Source: an uncultured Dorea sp. (GTDB lineage Bacteria > Bacillota > Clostridia > Lachnospirales > Lachnospiraceae). Taken from it: a DNA stretch of 64,000 bases. This document shows positions 9,590 to 17,940 of this stretch, piece by piece (the stretch's first letter is position 1; the number at the start of each line of letters is the position of its first letter). Both the position numbers and the translations under genes were made by a program. The stretch lies in NCBI GenBank assembly GCA_910579925.1, contig CAJTVY010000012.1:14764-78763 (forward strand), given 5' to 3'. The notes below the pieces were generated by a model. The model ran no database searches. It saw nothing but the letters and a program-made list of their open reading frames with translations, and had not been told where the DNA came from.

Positions 9590-10132
9590 TCAATGCCTTT
9601 TTTCATACACTCCCTTCACGACCTCCGTGATATCTCCAAGTACGTCAATCAGAGTATCCATATCCCCCTCTCTGTTTCTCTGAAACGTATGATAGGCTCC
9701 CTGAATACAATAACTCAGTACAATATTCCAGACCGCATCATCCCTGTAGCCAGGATATTTCTGGAACACCATTTCTTTTATACTCGTCTCAATCCGGTCC
9801 GCCAGGTTATTCCTCTGACTTCCGGAAAACAAAATCATTGTAAGGGAATTCTGCGACAGATAAGCCAGAAACAATTCCTTCGTAAATTCCGCCGGGTGTT
9901 CCATAATATATTCCGGATGGGAGATACTGTTCGTAATTGACCGCACCACTTCGTCCTCAAGGCTGTCAGACAGATCATAAATATCCCTGTAATGGGAATA
10001 GAACGTAGACTTATTGATACGCGCCAGCTCACACAGCTCACGAACCGTAACCTTCTCTAATGGTTTCTTAGAACGCAGGGCAATGAACGCATTCTTAATC
10101 CCCCGCTCAGTCTTCTCAATCCGCAGATCCAT
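9590..10132 (-). CDS. TetR/AcrR family transcriptional regulator
   Basis: A 180-residue regulator with an N-terminal TetR helix-turn-helix (about residues 8-55: GIKNAFIALRSKKPLEKVTV, then RELCELARINKSTFYSHYRD) and a helical ligand/dimer domain. Ligand and targets cannot be read from the sequence. The ribosome site AAGGAGG is clear. It is transcribed away from glgB (163-base gap) and toward the repair operon, from which it is separated by that operon's own promoter. It could repress itself, glgB or the repair operon. Confidence 0.9.
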   Translation of the reverse strand: MDLRIEKTERGIKNAFIALRSKKPLEKVTVRELCELARINKSTFYSHYRDIYDLSDSLEDEVVRSITNSISHPEYIMEHPAEFTKELFLAYLSQNSLTMILFSGSQRNNLADRIETSIKEMVFQKYPGYRDDAVWNIVLSYCIQGAYHTFQRNREGDMDTLIDVLGDITEVVKGVYEKRH

Positions 10133-10231
10133 ACCATATCCTCCTTAGGCAATTGTCCGACATTTTTCGTAAAACGTTGGTTATCCGCCTATCTGTCTGG
10201 ATTGTCGGTAGATACCTTTTCTCATTGCCGG

Positions 10232-10237
10232 TATAAT
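10232..10237 (+). promoter_or_regulatory. Probable -10 of glgB
   Basis: TATAAT in the divergent tetR-glgB gap, 60 bases before the glgB ATG. No consensus -35 sits 17 bases upstream, so the promoter may need an activator or use a weak -35. The ribosome site CGGAGGAAACACT precedes the ATG. Confidence 0.4.
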
Positions 10238-10296
10238 AATTATAAAACAAATAAACAACTACTGTCCATTATTTTTTATAATTCGGAGGAAACACT

Positions 10297-12084
10297 ATGG
10301 ATTTTTATGGATTTTACACAGGAAAAATATTCGACGCCTACCAGTTTCTGGGAGCACATTCAGAGGCAGAAGGCGTCACCTTCCGTACATTTGCGCCAGG
10401 AGCGTCAAGGATCTCTCTGATCGGGGAATTCACCGGCTGGAAGGAATGGGAGATGCACAAAGTCTATGATGGAAATTTCTGGGAATGCCATGCTAAAGAC
10501 GCAGAACCAGGTATGATGTACAAGTACCGTATTTACAGGCATGACCAGTCCTTCATCGACCACTGTGACCCCTATGGTTTCGGCATGGAACTACGCCCGG
10601 GTACGGCATCCATCATCCGGGATCTCACTGCCTGTTCTTTCCAGGATGACAGATGGATGCAGAAGCGTTCCGACTGCAAAGACGGGCCCCTTAACATCTA
10701 CGAGATTCATTTCGGTTCCTTCCGAAAGCCGTCGCAGGCGGCGGACGACTGGTATACCTACACAGAACTGGCCGAAATTCTGATTCCTTATCTGAAAGAA
10801 TACAGGTACAACTATGTGGAGATCATGCCTCTTAGCGAGCATCCCTGCGATGAGTCCTGGGGTTATCAGAACACCGGTTTTTTCAGCCCGACCTCCCGTT
10901 ACGGCACTGCGGCAGATCTGATGGAATTCGTGAATCAGTGCCATCAAAACGATATTGGCGTAATCCTGGACTTCGTTCCCGTTCATTTTGCCGTAGACGG
11001 CTACGCCCTGGCAAACTACGATGGAACCGCACTTTATGAATACCCCCACCATGATGTAGGCGTCAGCGAATGGGGCAGCTGTAATTTCATGCATTCCCGC
11101 GGTGAAGTAAGGAGTTTCCTGCAGTCTGCAGCCAACTACTGGCTTACAGAATATCACATCGACGGAATCCGTATGGATGCCATCAGCCGGATCATTTACT
11201 GGCAGGGCGAACCGGGAAGAGGCGTCAATAACACTGCCGTAGACTTCATCCGTGAAATGAACCGGGGACTGAAAGAACGGCACCCCACCGCCATACTCTC
11301 TGCCGAGGATTCCACCTCCTATCCGGGCGTCACAAGACCGGTCTGCGAAGGAGGACTTGGCTTCGATTATAAATGGAATATGGGATGGATGAACGATACG
11401 CTTGATTATTTCCGTACCGGTCCCGATTACCGTACAGAAAATTACCATAAGCTGACATTTTCCATGATGTACTATTACAACGACGCTTTTCTTCTTCCCC
11501 TCTCTCACGACGAGGTGGTTCACGGCAAGGCGACCGTCATGCAGAAGATGCACGGTGAATACGACCAGAAATTTCCCCAGGCAAGGGCTTTCTATATGTA
11601 CATGTACGCTCATCCAGGCAAAAAACTGAATTTTATGGGCAATGAGTTCGGCCAGCTAAGAGAATGGGATGAGAAAAGAGAACAGGACTGGGATATCCTG
11701 ACTTATCCGATCCATGATGCCTTTCACAGATTCATGAAAGATCTGAATCGGATCTATCTGGAGCATCCGGCGTTTTATCAGAAAGATTACGAAACAGAAG
11801 GATTCCACTGGATCGACTGCCATCAGGAAGTGCGATGCATCTACGCCTTTGAGCGTATTGCGGGAAAAGAACGGATTCTTGCTGTCTTCAACTTTTCTGA
11901 TCGGGAACAGGACGATTATAAGATTGAACTTGACAGAGGGAAGAAACTGACCCTTCTGCTGGCAAGCGACGCCCAGGAATATGGGGGAACGAAAAAATAT
12001 GATAAGAAAGAGATAACATTAAAAGACGGACAGGCCGCATTACGGCTTAATCCCTATTCGGCAATTTACTATATGATTGTCTGA
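10297..12084 (+). CDS. glgB: 1,4-alpha-glucan branching enzyme
   Basis: A 595-residue GH13 branching enzyme that forms alpha-1,6 branches in glycogen. It has a CBM48-type N-terminal domain (GVTFRTFAPGASRISLIGEFTGW), a (beta/alpha)8 domain with the catalytic nucleophile Asp294 (DGIRMDAIS), acid/base Glu337 (LSAEDSTSYPGVT) and Asp405 (LPLSHDEVVHGK), and an all-beta C-terminal domain. It lacks the extra N-terminal module of longer enzymes. No glgA, glgC, glgD or glgP lies nearby, so it is an orphan. The divergent TetR gene is the only candidate local regulator. Confidence 0.96.
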   Translation: MDFYGFYTGKIFDAYQFLGAHSEAEGVTFRTFAPGASRISLIGEFTGWKEWEMHKVYDGNFWECHAKDAEPGMMYKYRIYRHDQSFIDHCDPYGFGMELRPGTASIIRDLTACSFQDDRWMQKRSDCKDGPLNIYEIHFGSFRKPSQAADDWYTYTELAEILIPYLKEYRYNYVEIMPLSEHPCDESWGYQNTGFFSPTSRYGTAADLMEFVNQCHQNDIGVILDFVPVHFAVDGYALANYDGTALYEYPHHDVGVSEWGSCNFMHSRGEVRSFLQSAANYWLTEYHIDGIRMDAISRIIYWQGEPGRGVNNTAVDFIREMNRGLKERHPTAILSAEDSTSYPGVTRPVCEGGLGFDYKWNMGWMNDTLDYFRTGPDYRTENYHKLTFSMMYYYNDAFLLPLSHDEVVHGKATVMQKMHGEYDQKFPQARAFYMYMYAHPGKKLNFMGNEFGQLREWDEKREQDWDILTYPIHDAFHRFMKDLNRIYLEHPAFYQKDYETEGFHWIDCHQEVRCIYAFERIAGKERILAVFNFSDREQDDYKIELDRGKKLTLLLASDAQEYGGTKKYDKKEITLKDGQAALRLNPYSAIYYMIV

Positions 12085-12090
12085 TTGTCA

Positions 12091-12131
12091 ATTGGGGACG
12101 CAGTAAAATAACATTTTACTGCGTCCCCAAT
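12091..12131. repeat. Perfect 19-bp inverted repeat with a 3-base loop (REP-like)
   Basis: Arms 12091-12109 and 12113-12131 are exactly complementary around AAC. Neither strand has a T-run after the stem, so it is not a standard intrinsic terminator. A partial second copy, TGCTGCGTACCCATTG, follows at about 12139. Form and position between two converging genes fit a small REP/BIME-type mobile palindrome. Confidence 0.7.
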
Positions 12132-12192
12132 GAAAAAATGCTGCGTACCCATTGAAATATGTCCGATATCTGTGGATCCAGTAAGTAAGACA

Positions 12193-12846
12193 CTAATGGA
12201 AATAATGCGCTCCGATCTTCATCCCATATCCGCCCTGGTCAAAATACAGACACCCGCCGATTGGATTCGCCCCTGCCAGCGCATCATTAGCCGCCTGCAT
12301 GGCCGTAGCCGTATATCCTCTGGAACTTCTGACCCTGTCAAGCCATCCCGTAGACGCAGGTCCGAACTGTCCCGACTGATAGATCACCGCCTCAATACTG
12401 TTCGGATAAGCGCTGCTTCGCACCCGGTTCATAATTACCGCACCCACTGCAACCTGTCCTTCATATGGCTGATTACCAGCTTCGCAGAAAATAATAGATG
12501 CCATCAGTTCCTGGTACTGGGACTGAAGCGCAGCCGCCTCCTGCTGCTCTTTCTCCCTGGCTTCCCGTTCCGCCTTCTCTCTGGCCTCCCGTTCTCTCTG
12601 CTCCACCTCTTCTATTTTCCGTCTCTGTTCTTCCTCTATCTTTTCCTTCGTTGAAACCATAAGCGTTTCCGGTGTGATCTCAAGCATATTACTATCAAGC
12701 TTCATAATCTGCTGCACGTCTCTTGTTCCCATGGCCATATGCGCTTCCGGCTGCGCCGAAGCCGCCTCGCTGGTGAACCCCACCGTCATTAGCGAACAAG
12801 CCGAAACCATAGCAACCACCGAATTAAATTTTTTGTTTTTTATCAT
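12193..12846 (-). CDS. Secreted cell wall hydrolase, SleB/CwlJ type
   Basis: A 217-residue protein with a signal peptide (MIKNKKFNSVVAMVSACSLM, cleavage probably near TSEAASA), a charged coiled coil (about residues 78-108, rich in E, R and K), and a C-terminal Hydrolase_2 domain. The domain contains ASIIFCEAGNQPYEGQVAVG with the catalytic Glu, followed by NRVRSSAYPNSIEAVIYQ and a terminal GCLYFDQ. The family cleaves peptidoglycan, in spores the cortex at germination. Start at 12846 is supported by AGGAGGGTAGTATTT. The frame reaches 12876 but lacks a ribosome site there. It could act in spore germination or in vegetative wall turnover. Confidence 0.88.
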   Translation of the reverse strand: MIKNKKFNSVVAMVSACSLMTVGFTSEAASAQPEAHMAMGTRDVQQIMKLDSNMLEITPETLMVSTKEKIEEEQRRKIEEVEQREREAREKAEREAREKEQQEAAALQSQYQELMASIIFCEAGNQPYEGQVAVGAVIMNRVRSSAYPNSIEAVIYQSGQFGPASTGWLDRVRSSRGYTATAMQAANDALAGANPIGGCLYFDQGGYGMKIGAHYFH

Positions 12847-13057
12847 AAATACTACCCTCCTATTGTTACAATACATGAATATTGTTTTAATAAAGTATAT
12901 TCAATAATTTCAACTTTATTACAATTATTACAATTTTGTTACATGTATTGTGCAACGAAGGGTATGGTATCACAATTTTACGCATCCGTCAACAAAATAT
13001 CAGATATGGGCACAACTCCCAGAATTGCAGATTTTTTCAAAGATATCCGTAAAATCC

Positions 13058-14296
13058 CTAATCACGCTGGAAAATATCACGGGTAAACACCCTGTCTTTC
13101 ACATCGTCCAGACAAAGATCATACCTGTTGGCAATGATCGCCTGGCTCATCTCCTTGAATTTCTCCAGATCATTCACCACCTTACTGCCAAAGAAGGTAC
13201 TTCCGTCTTCCAGAGACGGCTCATAGATCACGACCGTCGCTCCCTTTGCTTTGATCCGCTTCATCACGCCCTGGATGGAACTCTGACGGAAATTATCTGA
13301 ATTGGACTTCATGGTCAGCCGGTATACGCCGACGACCACCTCCCCCTCCATTCCGGCGCTGTATTCTCCGTTTGCCCCATAACCTCCGGCAATCTCAAGC
13401 ACACAGTCCGCAATGAAATCCTTCCTCGTCCGGTTGCTTTCCACGATTGCAGACATCATATTCTGGGGTACGTCGGCATAATTCGCAAGCAGCTGTTTCG
13501 TATCCTTCGGCAGACAATAACCGCCGTATCCGAAAGACGGATTATTATAGTGCGTTCCGATACGCGGGTCAAGACACACACCCTCAATGATCTGCTTCGT
13601 GTTCAGTCCTTTCATCTGGGCATAGGTATCCAGTTCGTTAAAATATGACACTCGAAGGGCAAGATAGGTATTTGCAAATAATTTTACTGCCTCCGCTTCT
13701 GTAAATCCCATGATCCGTGTATCAATATCCTCCTTCACCGCTCCTTCCTTAAGAAGGGATGCAAAAGTATTGGCCGCCTTCACCAGACGTGCGTTCATCA
13801 CGTCCGTCCCTACGATAATTCTGCTTGGATAGAGGTTGTCATAAAGCGCCTTGGACTCCCTTAGAAACTCCGGGCTGAAAATAATATTATCGCAATGATA
13901 TTTCTCACGGACAGAAGCAGTAAATCCTACCGGGATCGTGGACTTGATCACCTGGATTGCATCCGGGTTATACTGAATCGCCTGCTGGATCACCGATTCC
14001 ACGGCTCCGGTATCGAAAAAATTCTTCTTGCTGTCATAGTTGGTCGGCGCCGCTATGACAACAAAGTCTGCGTCCTTATACGCAGATTCCGCATTAAGCG
14101 TCGCCGTCAGATGAAGCTCCTTTTCTGACAGGTATTTCTCAATATACTCATCCTGGATCGGCGACTCCCTGCGGTTAATCATCTCCACTTTCTCTGGAAT
14201 AATATCCACGGCTGTAACTTCATGGTTTTGTGCTAACAGAGTCGCGATGGAAAGTCCCACATACCCTGTTCCTGCTACTGCTATTTTCATCTGCAT
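13058..14296 (-). CDS. ugd: UDP-glucose 6-dehydrogenase
   Basis: NAD-dependent oxidation of UDP-glucose to UDP-glucuronate for surface polysaccharides. It has an N-terminal Rossmann fold ([20 protein letters not shown]), [10 protein letters not shown], a central dimerisation part and the catalytic Cys in [14 protein letters not shown]. The C-terminal UDP-binding domain is present, and the protein is about 412 residues, a normal length. The ribosome site AGAAAGG fits ATG at 14296; an ATG at 14290 and a GTG at 14302 are alternatives. It stands alone, without visible glycosyltransferases. Confidence 0.92.
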   Translation of the reverse strand: MQMKIAVAGTGYVGLSIATLLAQNHEVTAVDIIPEKVEMINRRESPIQDEYIEKYLSEKELHLTATLNAESAYKDADFVVIAAPTNYDSKKNFFDTGAVESVIQQAIQYNPDAIQVIKSTIPVGFTASVREKYHCDNIIFSPEFLRESKALYDNLYPSRIIVGTDVMNARLVKAANTFASLLKEGAVKEDIDTRIMGFTEAEAVKLFANTYLALRVSYFNELDTYAQMKGLNTKQIIEGVCLDPRIGTHYNNPSFGYGGYCLPKDTKQLLANYADVPQNMMSAIVESNRTRKDFIADCVLEIAGGYGANGEYSAGMEGEVVVGVYRLTMKSNSDNFRQSSIQGVMKRIKAKGATVVIYEPSLEDGSTFFGSKVVNDLEKFKEMSQAIIANRYDLCLDDVKDRVFTRDIFQRD

Positions 14297-14339
14297 GTTC
14301 ACCTTTCTGTTATTTTAAAAATGATACTCTGATTATGCC

Positions 14340-15581
14340 TTACAGTAAATGTATAAATAATCCACTGCGAAGCTTCGGTTCAAACCAGGTGGATTTAGGC
14401 GGCATAAGCCTTCCCGAATCCGCCACTGCAAGCAGTTCCTCCATGGATGTAGGGTACATGGCAAACGCCACCCTGATCTCCCCGGATTCATCCGCCAGGC
14501 GCACCAGTTCCTCAAGCCCCCGGATCCCTCCCACGAACCGGAGCCTGGGATCTGCCTTGGGATTCTGGATTTTAAAGACCGGTTCAAGGATCTTATTCTG
14601 CAGAATCGACACGTCCAGATCATCCACCGGATCCCCTGTGTACAGTTCCTTATGCGCTGTCAGACAATACCACTTTCCATCGCGATACATTCCCATCTCA
14701 CCTTTACGGCCTGGTCGGAACATGGTATCTCTTTCTTCTATATAAAAATATTTTCTGATTTCATCCATCAGCTTTCCGGTTCCAATACTGTCAGAATCTG
14801 TCACCACGCGATTATAGTCAAAGATCTTCAGATCCTCCGCCGGAAAAAGCACCGACAGAAAATAGTTAAATTCTTCTGTCCCGTCATAATCCGGTCTCTC
14901 CCTGCGCCGTTTCAGTCCTACCTTCACGGCGGAGGCGGCCCGGTGATGCCCGTCTGCTATATAGACGCACCCGATCCTGGCAAAGATTTCTCCAATTTTC
15001 CCGGCTGCCTCCAGTCTGGCCTCAATTTTAAAGACCTGGTGGCGGACGCCGTCTTCTGATGTGAAATCATAAAGGGGAACCTCTTTGTGTACCTCCTCTA
15101 CAATCCGGTCCAGTTCCTCCTGCCGCCGATACGCCAGGAAGATCGGACCAGTCTGGGCATTTAAGGCGTCCACATGACAGATCCGGTCCTGCTCCTTGTC
15201 CTCCTTTGTATTCTCATGCCTGCGGATCCTTCCCTCCAGGTAATCATCCACAGAGGCACACCCTACGATTCCCGTCTGCGTTCTCCCGTCACGGGTCAGA
15301 GCATAAAGGAAATAACAGTCTTCCTCTTCTGTTACGAACAGACCGTCCTCTATCATCTCCTTAAGGGTATCCCTGGCGCACTCGTACACCTGGGACGAAT
15401 ACATATCTGTATCATCGGGAAACTGTGTCTCTCCCCGATCTATCTTCAGAAACGAAAGCGGATTTGCCTCCACCACCGCTTTTGCCTCCTTCCGGTCATA
15501 TACGTCATAGGGAAGCGCCGCAATGGCAGACACCTTATCCTTTGCCGGTCGCACACATTTAAAAGGCCGGATTACTGGCAT
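14340..15581 (-). CDS. DUF1015 family protein
   Basis: A 413-residue member of DUF1015, a widespread family of unknown biochemical role. Recognisable blocks are MPVIRPFKCVRPAKDKV at the start, AALPYDVYDRKEA, GRIRRHENTKEDKEQDRICH, and the C-terminal YIADGHHRAASA, which resembles a ParB/Srx-like core. ATG at 15581 is preceded by AAGGAGTGATCAT. The frame continues upstream to 15740, but that part overlaps the cls end and has no ribosome site. It lies 44 bases upstream of ugd and could share its transcript. Confidence 0.85.
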   Translation of the reverse strand: MPVIRPFKCVRPAKDKVSAIAALPYDVYDRKEAKAVVEANPLSFLKIDRGETQFPDDTDMYSSQVYECARDTLKEMIEDGLFVTEEEDCYFLYALTRDGRTQTGIVGCASVDDYLEGRIRRHENTKEDKEQDRICHVDALNAQTGPIFLAYRRQEELDRIVEEVHKEVPLYDFTSEDGVRHQVFKIEARLEAAGKIGEIFARIGCVYIADGHHRAASAVKVGLKRRRERPDYDGTEEFNYFLSVLFPAEDLKIFDYNRVVTDSDSIGTGKLMDEIRKYFYIEERDTMFRPGRKGEMGMYRDGKWYCLTAHKELYTGDPVDDLDVSILQNKILEPVFKIQNPKADPRLRFVGGIRGLEELVRLADESGEIRVAFAMYPTSMEELLAVADSGRLMPPKSTWFEPKLRSGLFIHLL

Positions 15582-15685
15582 ATGATCACTCCTTATCTTC
15601 ATAATTTTCCTTCTGGAACCGCATATCAGAATCCTTCTACCTGCGAAGTTCCATACAAACAATACCTCTTCTGTCAGCGCCTGTC

Positions 15686-17263
15686 CTACATCAACGGCGC
15701 CGCCACCTTCATGAGCTGTCCTGTCAGCTTCACCGTCCATTTCTCTTTACGCACCATATCCATCGTCACCCGTCTGCATTTGGCCACAGTCTCCTGATAA
15801 TCCGCCTCAATCTCCTCAATACATTCTACACCGTAAAGAAACGTGGCGCATTCAAAATGATGGTACAGGCTCCGATAATCCAGATTGATGGTTCCAACCA
15901 CCGCCTCCCTGGAATCGCTGACAAAGACCTTCGCATGGACAAATCCCGGCGAATACTCATACACCTTTACCCCCGAGTCGATCAGAGACCCATAATGAGT
16001 CTTAGCCAGCGCATAGGGCACCGCTTTGTCTGGGATCCCCGGCAGCACCAGAGACACATCCACTCCGCGCTCCGCTGCGAATTTCAGCGCCGTCTCCATC
16101 TCCCCGTCCAGAATCAGATAGGGCGACATAATATGTACATAGTCCTGGGCGCGGTTCAGAATGTCCATATACACCCGCTCTCCCAGCTTATCGTCGTCCA
16201 GCGGACAGTCCCCGTAGGGAATCACATAGCCCTTAGCCGTTTCGGCAGAAAATGACGGGAAGGACAGGAAATGCGCATAATCTTCCTTCTCTTCCAGGAT
16301 CCCCCACATCTGAAGGAACATAAGCGTAAAACTCTTCACGGCCTCGCCTTTGAGCATAACGGCAGTATCCTTCCAATGACCGAACTTCACCTTCTCGTTA
16401 ATGTACTCATCCGCAAGGTTGACCCCGCCGTTAAAAGCCGTATGGCCGTCAATCACCAGAATCTTTCTGTGATCCCGTTAATTATAGTGGGTAGACACAA
16501 ACGGCGTCACAGGCGCAAACGTCTTACATTTGATTCCCAGCGCCCGCAGTCGTTTCGGATAGTCCCTCGGCAGCAGAGCGAACTCACAGGCCCCGTCATA
16601 CATAATGCGGACGTCCACACCCGCAGCAGCTTTTCTTGCAAGGATTTCAAGAATCTTTCCCCACATCAGCCCTTCCTCTACGATAAAATATTCCATAAAG
16701 ATAAAATGTTCTGCAGCCTCAAGCTGCCTTAACATTTCCTCAAACTTCTTTTCTCCTAATGGGAAATACACAACTTTTGTATGCTCGTACACCGGATGGC
16801 ACCCGCTTCTCTTGATATAGCGGGCAAGAGATTCCACTCCCCGGTTCTCCTGCGCCAGATGTTCCATCACCCTCTCTGACTGAGGAATGGTCTCCTTCGT
16901 ATCCGATATAAGCCGATTCATGCGCTTCTTCAGAGCGCGGTGGCCGATATCGCTCTGTGTATAGGCGAACAAAAGCACGCCGAACACCGGCATCAGCATG
17001 ATAGCAATCAGCCAGGTAATCTTGGCTGTGGGATTGATTCTGCTGTTAAGAAGGTAAATCACCATTCCCACCGTAAACAGCGCCGTTCCTCCCAAAATAT
17101 GGGGCAGAAACTCCTCAAACCACTGAAAGATACTAAACAGCATCAGGAACTGTATCACTAATAAAATCAACATCAGCCCAAAGCGGCTGAATACGGCATG
17201 GACGATGCCCTTCTGTCCCTTTTTCAAAAGACTGAGCCCTTTATCCTTATAATCAGTCTGCAT
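15686..17263 (-). pseudogene. cls: Cardiolipin synthase split by one in-frame TAA
   Basis: A 526-codon frame for a phospholipase D-type cardiolipin synthase, with two or three N-terminal membrane segments (about residues 21-75). The frame is uninterrupted except for TAA at codon 262 (16478-16480), where THYN*RDHRKILVIDG replaces the family's YNYRDHRK, a one-base Tyr-to-stop change. The stop falls just before the first HKD motif (HRKILVID); the second is HAKVFVSD. The N-terminal product would lack both catalytic motifs, and the 3' part has no obvious ribosome site. The start has AAGGAGAG. It is either a recent null allele or a sequencing error; the other reading of the sequence is fully conserved. 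Confidence 0.9.
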
Positions 17264-17313
17264 ATTTTCTCTCCTTCTTTCCAGAACAAATTCCCATCGG
17301 CTCTTGATCTGCT

Positions 17314-17931
17314 TTATCCGCCAATATCCCCGGAAAAATTATCATAATCAATCTCGCACCTCTCAAACGCATTGATTACCTGTGTTTCCTGATATACGTC
17401 ATACCTCTTATGACGCCGGCCATAGGACATGTGCACATGCCCGTGAAGAAAATACTTTGGCTTGTATTTCTCAAGAAGGGTACGGAACACCTGGAACCCC
17501 TGGTGGGGCAGATCCATCCCATCGTTAAGCTGGTACGCCGGGGCGTGAGTTACTAAAATGTCAAATCCTCCATGCCGGAGAAGCTGCAGCCAGAGCTTCC
17601 TCACCCGGTTCTTCATCTGCCACTCCGTATACTGATATTCCCCTGGACGGTAGCGCATGGAGCCGCCAAGCCCCAGAATCCGCACTCCCTGGTGAACATA
17701 GATCTTATCGTCAATACAGATACACCCGTCCGGCGGGATCTGCCGGTATTTCTCATCATGGTTCCCGTGTACATACAGAATCGGCGCGGATGTAAAAGTC
17801 GCCAGAAAGGAAAGATATCTGGGATCCAGGTCTCCGCAGGAAATAATCAGATCAATTCCCGCAAGCTTACTTTTCTCAAAATAATCCCACAGATAGGCAG
17901 ACTCTTCATCCGCAATCGCAAGTATTTTCAT
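17314..17931 (-). CDS. Metallophosphoesterase family protein
   Basis: A 205-residue calcineurin-like phosphoesterase. Visible metal motifs are CGDLDPRY (about residue 32), YVHGNHDEKY (about 53), VTHAP and LHGHVHMSYG. The usual first motif Asp-x-His is here DEE in MKILAIADEESAYLWDY, so one metal ligand is replaced by Glu. It starts 9 bases after the stop of the BMP-type gene and so is probably translated from the same message. The substrate is unknown; a nucleotide or phosphodiester substrate is possible given the neighbour. Confidence 0.85.
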   Translation of the reverse strand: MKILAIADEESAYLWDYFEKSKLAGIDLIISCGDLDPRYLSFLATFTSAPILYVHGNHDEKYRQIPPDGCICIDDKIYVHQGVRILGLGGSMRYRPGEYQYTEWQMKNRVRKLWLQLLRHGGFDILVTHAPAYQLNDGMDLPHQGFQVFRTLLEKYKPKYFLHGHVHMSYGRRHKRYDVYQETQVINAFERCEIDYDNFSGDIGG

Positions 17932-17940
17932 AAAACCATT

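Noticed and set aside
10591..11613. 340-codon minus-strand frame inside glgB
   Set aside because: Antisense of a clearly conserved gene, with no ribosome site.
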